From: Evansella vedderi
GTDB lineage: Bacteria > Bacillota > Bacilli > Bacillales > Salisediminibacteriaceae
NCBI RefSeq assembly: GCF_030813435.1
Contig: NZ_JAUSUG010000011.1
Span: forward strand, 117,034 to 181,033
DNA: 64,000 nucleotides
Direction: 5' to 3'
Shown here: positions 42,010 to 50,591 of the stretch, one piece after another
How positions within the stretch are numbered: position 1 is the first letter of the stretch
Layout: each line of letters begins with the position of its first letter
Program-made: the position numbers and the translations under genes
The notes under the pieces: generated by a model
Seen by the model: only the letters and a program-made list of their open reading frames with translations
What the model was told of the DNA's origin: nothing
The model's database searches: none

Positions 42010-43083
42010 TTGCCTAAGATTACTCCTATTCAGTCATACATGATTATTATGCTTTCGGTTGGATTAATGAACCACGTGATTATTATCCCTTTACTACTCG
42101 AAGCATCAAAGCGAGATGCCTGGCTCGTAGTGCTTCTTGTTTTTGTCGCTTCACCTGTCTGGATTGGTTGCTTGAACTACATCATTCAAAACATGAACAA
42201 TCAACACATTAAAAAGTGGCTAGATCAGCACTTTGGAAAGTTTTTATCTGCAATCTTAGTAATTATTTATAGTTTGTTATTATGGCTCATGGGCTTTATT
42301 TCCTTAAAAGATACGCTAACATGGACAATCGCATCTTACTTGCCACAAACACCGATACTAGCTCTTGCGGGAACTACACTTGTTGCATGCTTCTTTGCTG
42401 CTTTTCAAGGACTCCGTACAATTGCAATTGTGAGCGGAATATTGTTGCCATTTGTTGTTATTCTAGGTCATCTTGTGGCGATTGCCAATTTTCAGTTTAA
42501 AGATTATACCCTGCTTTTTCCTTTGTTAGAAAACGGGACAGCTCCATTATGGAAAGGTGTTCCTTACGTTGCCGGGGGATTGCTGGAGTTGTCTTTCTTG
42601 ATGTTGCTGATTCAGCACAAATTAACAAAAAAACCAGGATTTAAAAGCTTGATGTTAATGTGCTTCATCCTTACAGGACTTACGTTGGGGCCATTGATGG
42701 GATCGATTGCGATATTTGGCCCTGATGAAGCGGCTAACCAGCGATACCCCGCTTACGCTCAATGGAGAATCGTGAGACTGGGAGAATATGTGGAGCATGT
42801 CGATTTTTTTTCGATTTATCAGTGGCTATCCGGTACATTTATTCGTGTGTCCCTTTCTATCTATCTCTTGGGAGAATTGTGGAATTTACAAAAACGCAGA
42901 TGGTTACCCGTGTTATTTGGCGCATTGGCCATGCTTGTTGCCATTTTGCTGCCGATGAGCGACATGGCTTTTCTAGACTTGTTAGGAAGGTTTTATTTTC
43001 CTTCATTTTGTATCTTTACAGTAGGGACCTTGATCCTGTATGTCGGTCGAATGATCATCTCAAGAATTCGCCAAAAGGAGTGA
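42010..43083 (+). CDS. gerKB-like: Spore germinant receptor subunit B
   Basis: 357 residues with ten membrane helices of the GerB/APC transporter family, starting PKITPIQSYMIIMLSVGLMN, typical of GerAB/GerKB. B subunits sit in the inner spore membrane and bind the nutrient germinant. TTG start with GAGGTGAG 5 nt upstream. Order in this operon is B-A-C rather than the common A-B-C or A-C-B. Only 9 bp separate it from the A subunit. A forespore (sigma-G) promoter is expected upstream but no clear match is seen. Confidence 0.88.
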   Translation: MPKITPIQSYMIIMLSVGLMNHVIIIPLLLEASKRDAWLVVLLVFVASPVWIGCLNYIIQNMNNQHIKKWLDQHFGKFLSAILVIIYSLLLWLMGFISLKDTLTWTIASYLPQTPILALAGTTLVACFFAAFQGLRTIAIVSGILLPFVVILGHLVAIANFQFKDYTLLFPLLENGTAPLWKGVPYVAGGLLELSFLMLLIQHKLTKKPGFKSLMLMCFILTGLTLGPLMGSIAIFGPDEAANQRYPAYAQWRIVRLGEYVEHVDFFSIYQWLSGTFIRVSLSIYLLGELWNLQKRRWLPVLFGALAMLVAILLPMSDMAFLDLLGRFYFPSFCIFTVGTLILYVGRMIISRIRQKE

Positions 43084-43092
43084 CTAGCTAGG

Positions 43093-44640
43093 ATGAATAA
43101 ACTATTCCGACGAATGATAAGATTATTTGGAAATCAGGGGGCAGAAAGCAAGAGGCCATCGCCTAATACAGAGGCAACAGTCTTGCAACCGCTTAATGAA
43201 CAATCACTCATCCAACACTTTAAAATGTGTCAAGATGTTAAGCACCATGTTTACAAATTAAACCCTGATGATGAACAATCGAGAATCCTATTGCTTTATT
43301 GTGAGGGGTTAAGTGACAACCAAACATTCATTCATGAAACTGTGCTTCCTCATTTGACCCGATTTTATGAAAACAATGGTTTTCATCATCAGGAGGAAAT
43401 AGTCGAGTCGAGCCAACTACAAATAGAGTTCGTTACGCTTGAGGAGTGGGAGCAAACGGCCGAAACGGATATTTTTGAAGGCAAACTGCTTTTGTTTATT
43501 CCGACCCTACGCTCCTTATTCTCCCTCGATATCTCAAAAAAACCAGCGCGAAATCCGGAAGAATCCAGTATTGAGGTCTCGGTACGGGGGCCAAAGGATG
43601 GATTTGTGGAGGAACTGGAAGTTAATGTGGCGTTAATTCGGAAACGAATCAAATCAACCAGCATGGTTTATGAAACGAAAAAAGTAGGTGTTCGTACGAA
43701 AACAACCGTTGCAATTCTATATATGCGTGACATTGTTGATCCTAAGATTGTTCAAGATGTAAAGAATAAATTAGATGATCTTCACATTGACGGAGCGTTT
43801 AGCGCCACTCAGCTAGAAGAATTAATGCAACCGACAAAAGCATTGTTTCCTTTGATGGGGTATACAGGCAGACCAGACTTTACCGTGAACTGTATGCTAA
43901 ATGGCCGTGTAGCGTTGATTGTGGATGGTACACCAGCTGCGTTGATTGCGCCTGCCAATTTATTTTTGCTTGTGAAAGCACCCGAAGATATCCACTTTGC
44001 TGCTTTGTCAGCTACATTTGGTCAAACGCTTCGTTTACTTGGCTTGTCCGTATCGCTACTGCTTCCTGCATTTTTTGTTGCCATTCTTTCCTATCATCAA
44101 GATCAGCTGCCCTATTATCTGCTTGCCACTTTGGCGATTAACCGGTTGGGAATCCCTTTTGATGTAGCAGTTGAAATGTTTATTGTACTTATCTTCTTAG
44201 AAATCATGCGGGAAGCTGGTACCCAACTCCCTTCTGCGGTCGGCACCACGGTAACGGTTGTAGGAGGACTTATCCTGGGGGATGCTGCCATTCGTGCAGG
44301 ATTCTTATCCCCTGGTATTCTTGTCATCGGAGCAATTACACAGATCTTTGGTTCAACTTTATCGAGCCTATCATTGGCTGGTACGATTAGTATCTTACGC
44401 TTTTTTCTTTTCATTCTGTCTGCCATGCTTGGCATTTATGGCTTCTTTCTTGGATTATTTATTGTGCTCAGCCATTTAGCTTCTTTGCGTTCATGCGGCT
44501 TGCCTTACTTGGCCCCAATATCACCTCCATTTAAAGACTTTGCCAACGCTTTGTTCCGACTACCTTGGCCATGGCGAAAAACACGACCGGACATGTTGAA
44601 GACACGAGATTCTACAAGCCAAGGGGACAGGCATAAATGA
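43093..44640 (+). CDS. gerKA-like: Spore germinant receptor subunit A
   Basis: 515 residues of the GerA family. A hydrophilic N-terminal half contains the conserved LLLYCEGLSDN and later KTTVAILYMRDIVDPKIV, GYTGRPDFTVNCMLNGRVAL and VDGTPAALIAPANLFL. A membrane domain of about five helices follows (~290-485). A subunits form the channel-like oligomer of the receptor. Its stop overlaps the start of the C subunit by 4 nt (ATGA). The frame is intact. Confidence 0.9.
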   Translation: MNKLFRRMIRLFGNQGAESKRPSPNTEATVLQPLNEQSLIQHFKMCQDVKHHVYKLNPDDEQSRILLLYCEGLSDNQTFIHETVLPHLTRFYENNGFHHQEEIVESSQLQIEFVTLEEWEQTAETDIFEGKLLLFIPTLRSLFSLDISKKPARNPEESSIEVSVRGPKDGFVEELEVNVALIRKRIKSTSMVYETKKVGVRTKTTVAILYMRDIVDPKIVQDVKNKLDDLHIDGAFSATQLEELMQPTKALFPLMGYTGRPDFTVNCMLNGRVALIVDGTPAALIAPANLFLLVKAPEDIHFAALSATFGQTLRLLGLSVSLLLPAFFVAILSYHQDQLPYYLLATLAINRLGIPFDVAVEMFIVLIFLEIMREAGTQLPSAVGTTVTVVGGLILGDAAIRAGFLSPGILVIGAITQIFGSTLSSLSLAGTISILRFFLFILSAMLGIYGFFLGLFIVLSHLASLRSCGLPYLAPISPPFKDFANALFRLPWPWRKTRPDMLKTRDSTSQGDRHK

Positions 44641-45800
44641 GGAGATATAAAAGTATGGTTGCACTTTTCCTTCTTCTCACCCTTACCGGTTGCTGGAGCA
44701 GTTATGAAGTGCAAAACTTGAACTATGCTACGGCTGTTGGAATAGACTATGTCGATGGTCAATATACCTTGTATGTGCAATTTCTTGATTTCTCGACAGT
44801 GGCCAAGCTGGAGGGACAGCAAAAAGCGGATCAGCCCCCGGTTTGGGTGGGCAAAGGCGAAGGTTCCTCGTTTACGGAGGCGAAAAATGATTTGTACAGT
44901 ACATCACAACAACGCTTAAACTGGGGACAAATCTCTGCCATTTTGTTCAGCGAGAGATTGATGAAGGAAAACAAAGTCGGAGAAGTGCTGGAATTCATCA
45001 ATCGTTATCGTGAAATAAGGTACTTGGCCTGGCTGTTTAGCACAAGAGAGCCTCTTGAAGAAATCTTGCTGGCAACCCCATTTTTTAGATTATCGCCAAT
45101 TGCATCCATTCTTCACAATCCCGAGCAAAATTTCAGACAGCGTTCTATCCTTGCTCCGATCCGCCTGCAACAATTTGTACTGGACTCAAACGAAAAGGCC
45201 AGAACCAGTTATATACCGGAATTATCGCTTCGCAAAGATCAATGGCAGGAAAGTAATAAACCAAAAGAGCTGCTTAGATATTCTGGCATACATGTATATG
45301 ATCTACACAATTATTATGGACGAATGGATCTTAAGGATTTGTCGGGAATGCCCTGGCTAAGTACTCACACGATCCGAGTACCTCTTGATTTGTTTGCCGA
45401 AGAGAAGCTTGCGGCTGTTCTTGTCGCAGAAAAACCAAAATATGAAGTGACTCCTATTGTGAAATTGAACAAGGCGTATTTCGATATTTCAGTAAAAGTG
45501 CAGGCAGGGATCAATGAATTGCATACGGACCTTACCGAAAAGGAACTCACACAAATGGCTCAGGAAAAAATAGAGGAGCAAATCCGCAAAACGTATCAAA
45601 CTGCTTTTAAAGAGGGTATAGATATTTACAATTTGGGTGAATCTTTGTATCGCAAACATCCACATCAATGGAAGAGCATTGCCACAGGAAAACAGCAACT
45701 CGTTTTAAACCAAGATTCCCTGCGCCATGTAAAGGTTGAGGTGAATATTGTTTACCCTGGAAGATATAAATTACATGAACATGGTGAATCCACCTCGTGA
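44637..45800 (+). CDS. gerKC-like: Spore germinant receptor lipoprotein subunit C
   Basis: 387 residues with a lipoprotein signal (LLLTLTGCWSS, Cys ~19) and the GerC family core: LNYATAVGIDYVDGQYTLYV, then WVGKGEGSSFTEAKNDLYST and INRYREIRYLAWLFSTRE. C subunits are lipid-anchored on the outer leaflet of the inner spore membrane and complete the receptor. It ends the operon; a terminator follows 26 bp later. All three subunits are intact, so a functional receptor is plausible. Confidence 0.9.
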   Translation: MRRYKSMVALFLLLTLTGCWSSYEVQNLNYATAVGIDYVDGQYTLYVQFLDFSTVAKLEGQQKADQPPVWVGKGEGSSFTEAKNDLYSTSQQRLNWGQISAILFSERLMKENKVGEVLEFINRYREIRYLAWLFSTREPLEEILLATPFFRLSPIASILHNPEQNFRQRSILAPIRLQQFVLDSNEKARTSYIPELSLRKDQWQESNKPKELLRYSGIHVYDLHNYYGRMDLKDLSGMPWLSTHTIRVPLDLFAEEKLAAVLVAEKPKYEVTPIVKLNKAYFDISVKVQAGINELHTDLTEKELTQMAQEKIEEQIRKTYQTAFKEGIDIYNLGESLYRKHPHQWKSIATGKQQLVLNQDSLRHVKVEVNIVYPGRYKLHEHGESTS

Positions 45801-45826
45801 TTCTGGCAAGTGAAATTATTAACTCA

Positions 45827-45866
45827 CCTTGCTTCTTCTGCTTAGCGTTGGGGAAGCAAGGTTTTT
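45827..45866 (+). terminator. Terminator of the ger operon
   Basis: CCTTGCTTC (45827-45835) and GAAGCAAGG (45853-45861) form a 9-bp stem followed by TTTTTG. Confidence 0.85.
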
Positions 45867-45882
45867 GTTTCCCAAAAAATAG

Positions 45883-45897
45883 TTTAACGTTGTAAAT
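45883..45897 (-). repeat. Inner 15 bp of the right Tn3-family inverted repeat
   Basis: TTTAACGTTGTAAAT corresponds to the inner part of a Tn1546-type end. The outer 23 bp lie at 50482-50504; joined they give exactly 38 bp. Confidence 0.75.
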
Positions 45898-45916
45898 ATG
45901 CGGTTATCCTAACTTC

Positions 45917-45954
45917 GATGTGAGAACTATTGGAATATCAATGGTTCTCACATC
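45917..45954. repeat. Subterminal inverted repeat of the Tn554-like element, cargo end
   Basis: GATGTGAGAAC and GTTCTCACATC, a perfect 11-bp stem with a 16-nt centre, 20 bp inside the element end. Confidence 0.7.
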
Positions 45955-46050
45955 ATTTACATGTATTCAATGTAAATATTGGTTTACAAAGGTATGATCA
46001 TTTTTTGATGACTTGTTCAAGTAATGCACCTTTAGTTTAATAGGAATTTC

Positions 46051-46491
46051 TTAACGAATGAACGCTGACTCTCTATTAGATAAAGCATCCATTAACCATC
46101 GAGGGTGCATTTTCAATAAGTCTTGAGGTAAGTTATGCTGTTCAAAAAACTTAATTTCTAGTGACTCATCTGAATTACATTTAAGTTCCCCACCAGTAAT
46201 CTCAGCAAGAAAACAAGTTGTAATAAAATGTACTACTTTACCATTGGGGTATTCAAATACTTGTGAATTAGGGTCAGAGTACACACCAATCAACTTTTTT
46301 ATGCTTATATCTAAATTTGTTTCTTCTTTTACCTCTCTAATAGCAGCTTCCGAAACTGTTTCTCCTATTTCTATATGCCCTGAAGGAATACCCCAAAGTC
46401 CTACATCTGACCTTTTTTGCAACAAAACTTGGTTCTCTTTAGACAAAATAATGACTGCAACACCAGCTTTTAAATCATCAATTCTTTTCAT
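46051..46491 (-). CDS. Nudix hydrolase
   Basis: 146 residues with a complete Nudix box GHIEIGETVSEAAIREVKEE at ~38-57 (GX5EX7REXXEE), so it should hydrolyse a nucleoside diphosphate derivative in a metal-dependent way. The N-terminal strands (GVAVIILSKENQVLLQKRSD) and C-terminal beta hairpin are typical MutT-like. Substrate unknown; candidates are oxidised nucleotides or modified-nucleotide drugs. It is cargo of the Tn554-like element. AGGAGGC lies 7 nt before the ATG and a terminator-like hairpin precedes it. Confidence 0.88.
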   Translation of the reverse strand: MKRIDDLKAGVAVIILSKENQVLLQKRSDVGLWGIPSGHIEIGETVSEAAIREVKEETNLDISIKKLIGVYSDPNSQVFEYPNGKVVHFITTCFLAEITGGELKCNSDESLEIKFFEQHNLPQDLLKMHPRWLMDALSNRESAFIR

Positions 46492-46510
46492 ATAAGCCTC
46501 CTTGAATAAT

Positions 46511-46573
46511 AAAAAAGTCCGAAGAGAAAGATTTCAACGCATAACAAATACGCTGAACCTTTCCCCTCGGACC
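46511..46573 (-). terminator. Hairpin between tnpC and the Nudix gene
   Basis: On the minus strand GTCCGAGGGGAAAG pairs imperfectly with CTTTCTCTTCGGAC around an inner CGTAT/ATGCG stem, followed by TTTTTT. It ends the tnpABC transcript or acts as an attenuator, since the Nudix start is only ~20 nt further. The rest of the gap to 46814 shows no gene. Confidence 0.65.
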
Positions 46574-46814
46574 TTTTATGTCAATAGGTGCCTTTTACAT
46601 ATTGTAAAAGAAATAGCCCTCGGTCACAAACCTACCTAGATAGCGGAACCCTAGCTACAATTTTCCAGTTCATTTTTATTTTACTATTATTAATTAGAAA
46701 ATGAAAGATACTCTTTCATTAACCTGCACCATTAGTGCAATAGGCAAAACTAAAACCATTCATATATATCATCAATGAAATTGGGTAAATCTTTGTTTAT
46801 AACAATAAAAAGCT

Positions 46815-47201
46815 TCAAAATTTATCGTAGATCATACCACGTAATTTCAATAATTCATCTTTCAAGCGCTTGTTTTCCTCTTCGAGCTTTTTTATTCGGT
46901 TATTTTTAGCAGCGATAAGAGAATCCTTACTGGCATCCGTCATATTCCTTTTTACGGTTTGTGGAGAATTTAACCCTTCTTGTTGCTTTCTTAATCCCTC
47001 AATTCGGTTTCGTATTTCTTGATTGTTATAGAGAAATGCCTTAGATACACCTGATTCCATTGCAACCTGGTTAAAGTTAATTTTCACTTTCGTTTTTATA
47101 AGACGTTGTATAGCATGGTCCACTTTTTGAGATGCCTCTTGGCTTTTCATTAGTGCATGTTTTTTAACACCTTCGGTATTTCTAATATGTTTACTTCTCA
47201 T
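46815..47201 (-). CDS. tnpC: Tn554-type transposition protein TnpC
   Basis: 128 residues from ATG at 47201 (GGAGAGG 9 nt upstream). The N-terminal part contains a TetR-like or HTH segment (INFNQVAMESGVSKAFLYNN) seen in Tn554 TnpC, and the C-terminus is a coiled coil (IKKLEEENKRLKDELLKLRG). In Tn554, TnpC sets orientation and stimulates transposition without being strictly required. It overlaps tnpB by 11 nt. Confidence 0.8.
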   Translation of the reverse strand: MRSKHIRNTEGVKKHALMKSQEASQKVDHAIQRLIKTKVKINFNQVAMESGVSKAFLYNNQEIRNRIEGLRKQQEGLNSPQTVKRNMTDASKDSLIAAKNNRIKKLEEENKRLKDELLKLRGMIYDKF

Positions 47202-49155
47202 GAGTGCGTTCCTCTCCAATATATTCGCGTCCTTTTTTCCCAGCTAAATGATGCGTTGTACCATCCTTCAAAGTTTCTAGAATGGGCTCTAGACGATCTA
47301 GAGTGGTTTGATTCTTATCTATCCAAACTTGACGCCCTAAAGCCACACCTCGCTCAATTACACTTCTAACTTCTTTAATTTCCATTTCAAATTTGGGTAT
47401 GAACTCTGGTGTAGTACAGAAATTACGGCAGGATAGACATGGGTTCGCTTGAGTAGGACATGGCTGCTTAATAGGTTTCATACAATAGCCAAGCTCCATC
47501 TTTACAGCGTCTAAATTATGGCGTATATATTCCCATTCAATTATATCTTCATTTTCAATATCCGTAAGTTCAACTTTAACTGGTCGTTTATTTTCAATGT
47601 CAATTCGAAAAATACCTTGTTTTGTAGCTTCTTCCCAAGATTTACGCATGGTAGTATCAAGGATTTTTGCATATTGTAATGTCATTTCAGGAGAAGCGTG
47701 CGCCATCCATTTTTGAACATGCAGTATGTTCATTCCGTTATTAAGAAGCTCTACACCCTTGGTATGCCGAAAGGCATGATTTTTAATGAAAAAGGGATTT
47801 CCTGAATCGTCAACTATGTTTTGTTCTTCAGTAAAGCGCTTCATACTTCTGCGAATGTCATAATAATTAAAAGGCCTACCTCTGCGAACACCTTCGATCT
47901 GTACAAATAAATAATGTTTAGGGTTATTAATAGTATCGCTTTGATCTTTAGTCACTTTAATTACAGCTTCAACTATCGCTGCTACTTCATCTGTAATTGG
48001 TACACGATGATTCATTACTTGTGTTTTTTTGATATCTCCGCATAAGTACCATCCCTGAGATGTTTGTTCTAAACAATTATCATAACGCAGATTAAGAATG
48101 TCTGATATTCTCCAACCAGTAGCCCGAAGTAATACAATAACCGGTATGTATTTTGAAGGTTTTAAGAACTCTATTTTTTCTTCGATTTGTTGAAGGACCC
48201 CTTCAGGAATGTACTTGATATCATTTTCAGTTTTTGTTATCGGTCTAGGAAAATCTTCTTTAAACAACAATAGATTCACAGGCAACGCAGGCGCTTCATC
48301 GAATTGCAGTTTTTCAATTGTTTCTAAGAATACATTTAGAACAATTAAGTAACTTCTCTTTGATGGTATTTTGTTATGAAACTTCTTGTTATGAAATATA
48401 AGATAATCTTCAATATCTTTTCGTGTTAAGGCATTTAAATCCTTCCAAGAGGGATATTTATCATGTATAAATATCAAAAATAGCTTTAATATTCTAACGT
48501 CAAGAGTACATTGGCCAAGAGATAAATGACTGATTCTAAATTTTAAATATCTTTTGGCTAAAGGGCGAAAGGGAATAGGGATATCCTCGAAATTCAGGAT
48601 ATGTCTTGATTCATGATCAGGAAATCTTGCACCAGGAATATTTCTAACATCCCAGATATCTTTTTCAAATTCATCTCTTGTATCATAGAAGCCTTTATAA
48701 AACAAAAATAAACGATTAAGTAGATTTTCGTAATTAGAAAGCTTCCTTCTTCCATAGATTCGTATGCTCAAACCTAATTCACTTAAATGTGATCTCAATT
48801 GCATCAATGCTTTATTTATGTCTAAATCTGCAAAGCTATTAATATTAGGATAAAATTTTTTAAGAAATTTAGAAAGTTGTTTAAAGGATCTGGCATAATT
48901 ATGTACAGCTGAATACAATTGCAGGTCATCTTTTTGAATACGAGTAAGGATAAAAAACTTAACTTCATTTTTAAGCCTAGTTGGAAATACCGAAAAATTC
49001 ATTGTGCGATGGGTTTTCCCCCATTCTGATTTTCTAAAATCATTAAAGGCTGCATCGTCTGCGTCCCAAATGTCATTTTCAAAGTAACCAGTGACTTTTT
49101 GGGTTATTTCACTAACTTTAATTTCTGGTAATAGGTGTCCAACAGATAAATTCAT
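47191..49155 (-). CDS. tnpB: Tn554-type tyrosine recombinase TnpB
   Basis: 654 residues, the size of Tn554 TnpB (630). The catalytic domain in the middle has Arg in LRATGWRISDILNLRY, HxxR in KNHAFRHTKGVELL, His in MAHASPEMTLQ and Tyr in TLQYAKIL. The C-terminal extension carries a Cys cluster (CMKPIKQPCPTQANPCLSCR, then CTTPEF) that may bind zinc, as in the family. The start overlaps the tnpA stop as ATGA. Needed with TnpA for strand exchange. Confidence 0.88.
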   Translation of the reverse strand: MNLSVGHLLPEIKVSEITQKVTGYFENDIWDADDAAFNDFRKSEWGKTHRTMNFSVFPTRLKNEVKFFILTRIQKDDLQLYSAVHNYARSFKQLSKFLKKFYPNINSFADLDINKALMQLRSHLSELGLSIRIYGRRKLSNYENLLNRLFLFYKGFYDTRDEFEKDIWDVRNIPGARFPDHESRHILNFEDIPIPFRPLAKRYLKFRISHLSLGQCTLDVRILKLFLIFIHDKYPSWKDLNALTRKDIEDYLIFHNKKFHNKIPSKRSYLIVLNVFLETIEKLQFDEAPALPVNLLLFKEDFPRPITKTENDIKYIPEGVLQQIEEKIEFLKPSKYIPVIVLLRATGWRISDILNLRYDNCLEQTSQGWYLCGDIKKTQVMNHRVPITDEVAAIVEAVIKVTKDQSDTINNPKHYLFVQIEGVRRGRPFNYYDIRRSMKRFTEEQNIVDDSGNPFFIKNHAFRHTKGVELLNNGMNILHVQKWMAHASPEMTLQYAKILDTTMRKSWEEATKQGIFRIDIENKRPVKVELTDIENEDIIEWEYIRHNLDAVKMELGYCMKPIKQPCPTQANPCLSCRNFCTTPEFIPKFEMEIKEVRSVIERGVALGRQVWIDKNQTTLDRLEPILETLKDGTTHHLAGKKGREYIGEERTHEK

Positions 49156-50279
49156 TCGTTATTCTCCTTATTTTCTTTGTTGATTTTCATTCGATCTTGA
49201 GCGTTTTCCCAGTCTTTTCGAATGTCCTCATCCGAAGGATGGATATACATCTGCATTGTTGTTTGAATATGAGCGTGACCGGCCCGATTCATTAAATGTT
49301 CATCTCTCCAACCAGCCTTTCTCAGTTCCGTTAATGATGTATGACGTAACATATGCGGAGTGAAATAAATGCCTGTTTTTTTACGAAGACGTTGAACCAG
49401 TGCTACGACATCGGTATATTCTAACGGCTGGCCTTTATTTTCTCCGGTCAACTTAATAAAAACGTGATTTGTATCAACTTCATCGGTATGAAATTGAGCA
49501 ATATAATCAAAGTACATATTTATTAGATCCTCAGATACATCAATACTTCGGGGACTACATACCGTTTTAATCTCAGCTAGATTAGACAATTCACCCCGAT
49601 CACGTATATGAATTTTTCTCGCATCAACCTCGAAATCTTCAAGCCATAAAGTAAGGGCTTCGCCAATACGCATAGAGCTTTCCCATAGAAGCTGTATTAA
49701 AAATAGATCCCGCATATTTACACAGGCATTCATAATTAATGCAATTTGATCTTTTGAGAGTGTTTTTGGCTGCTGCTTAGGCACTTTTAATTTCAGAATA
49801 TGAGAGGTAAAGGATTTATTTTTGTTTATATGGTGCAGAAAACTTTTAAACCCCTTACGGGACCCAGGTACTTGTTTCTTTAAACGTTCTGTCAATTGAA
49901 TACTATAGTCCTCATGTCTCATTAGGTAGTCATAAAATCCAAGAACAGTATTGATGATGATATTTACTGTCTTTGCTTTTCTAATTGGCTGTTTAGGGAA
50001 GATAGGGGACACCTTTACATCCTGGTGCGGGTTTTGTAACCATCGTATAAAATCCGCCATTTCATCTATTCCAATATCACGATAATCCTTGTTTATTTGT
50101 TCTAAGAATTCAAAGAAAAGCTTTAAATGATATGAGAATGACCGTAAGGTATTACGCGAGGCTCCACTGTTGTCCTTAAACTTTAAATAATGTAAAACTG
50201 GTTGGACCGGCTCATTGTTATGATCTAGTAACATGTACCGAGTCTTTCCTTCTTTTGTTAGAAGGGTAATTACTTTCAT
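49152..50279 (-). CDS. tnpA: Tn554-type tyrosine recombinase TnpA
   Basis: 375 residues (Tn554 TnpA has 361). ATG at 50279 has TAGGAG 7 nt upstream. SAM-like core-binding domain ~25-150. Catalytic Arg in ESSMRIGEALTLW, HxxR in TPHMLRHTSLTEL, His in AGHAHIQTTMQ and Tyr in MQMYIHPSD are all present. First gene of the tnpABC operon, ~200 bp inside the element end. The frame is intact, so the Tn554-like element may be active. Confidence 0.88.
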   Translation of the reverse strand: MKVITLLTKEGKTRYMLLDHNNEPVQPVLHYLKFKDNSGASRNTLRSFSYHLKLFFEFLEQINKDYRDIGIDEMADFIRWLQNPHQDVKVSPIFPKQPIRKAKTVNIIINTVLGFYDYLMRHEDYSIQLTERLKKQVPGSRKGFKSFLHHINKNKSFTSHILKLKVPKQQPKTLSKDQIALIMNACVNMRDLFLIQLLWESSMRIGEALTLWLEDFEVDARKIHIRDRGELSNLAEIKTVCSPRSIDVSEDLINMYFDYIAQFHTDEVDTNHVFIKLTGENKGQPLEYTDVVALVQRLRKKTGIYFTPHMLRHTSLTELRKAGWRDEHLMNRAGHAHIQTTMQMYIHPSDEDIRKDWENAQDRMKINKENKENNE

Positions 50280-50425
50280 AAGTATCACTCCTATTGAAAT
50301 TTATTCTTTTATTCAATTTGGAAAGCTTTCAATCTCTTAATCTTAGATAATCTTCCTCCTTTCTTTATTTACTATAAATACTATAAAAATCAGTTTAGTT
50401 AAATAGTCTTTAAAGATACAAAAAA

Positions 50426-50463
50426 ATGGATGACTTTACATTGAATACTGTAAAGTCATCCAT
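50426..50463. repeat. Subterminal inverted repeat of the Tn554-like element, tnpA end
   Basis: ATGGATGACTTTACA and TGTAAAGTCATCCAT, a perfect 15-bp stem with an 8-nt centre, 18 bp inside the element end. Confidence 0.75.
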
Positions 50464-50475
50464 TATGACTGGTTA

Positions 50476-50504
50476 AGATAACCGCATTTTCCTGACGGTA
50501 CCCC
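50476..50504 (-). repeat. Right inverted repeat of the Tn3-family element (outer part)
   Basis: Reading inward GGGGTACCGTCAGGAAAATG then CGGTTATCT; 28 of 29 bases match the left end. The last six bases belong to the Tn554-like element. Confidence 0.8.
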
Positions 50505-50509
50505 AAGGG
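50505..50509. repeat. Target duplication of the Tn3-family element, right (AAGGG)
   Basis: Identical to 35991-35995. Confidence 0.75.
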
Positions 50510-50523
50510 GAAAACAGATTGTT

Positions 50524-50564
50524 AAAAAACAACCGCTTCTACAGGTAGTGAGGCGGTTGTTTTT
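50524..50564. terminator. Bidirectional terminator displaced by the Tn3-family element
   Basis: ACAACCGC and GCGGTTGT with A- and U-runs on either side. It ends the type III restriction operon and originally followed the recombinase gene at 34,814. Confidence 0.8.
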
Positions 50565-50591
50565 GCAATCTCATTTAAATGAGTTGGTTAT

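Larger units (their letters stand above)
45898..50481 (-). mobile_element. Tn554-like tnpABC element with Nudix cargo (4.6 kb)
   Basis: Carries tnpA, tnpB and tnpC in the Tn554 order plus one cargo gene. It splits a 38-bp Tn3-family inverted repeat after base 23 without loss, as expected of Tn554, which makes no target duplication. Both junctions read ATGCGGTTATCYTAAC pointing inward (9 of 10 element bases equal). Each end has a perfect subterminal hairpin (45917-45954 and 50426-50463). Confidence 0.75.
35996..50504. mobile_element. Tn1546-like Tn3-family transposon carrying a ger operon (14.5 kb)
   Basis: GGGGTACAGTCAGGAAAATG at 35996 and GGGGTACCGTCAGGAAAATG reading inward from 50504 are close to the Tn1546 end and are flanked by AAGGG on both sides. 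Contents: truncated tnpA, tnpR with res, an IS3-family copy, an amidase pseudogene, a three-gene germinant receptor operon and, inside the right repeat, a Tn554-like element. Related Tn1546-like transposons with ger genes and spoVA2mob are known from heat-resistant Bacillus spores; spoVA genes are absent here. Confidence 0.85.

Noticed and set aside
45841..45850. CTTAGCGTTG as another Tn1546-type repeat end
   Set aside because: Only ten bases match and they lie in the loop of the ger terminator; the complete 15-bp inner half is at 45883-45897.
36003..50504. spoVA2mob operon within the Tn1546-like element
   Set aside because: All frames between the ger operon and the right end were read; only a Nudix gene and tnpABC are present.
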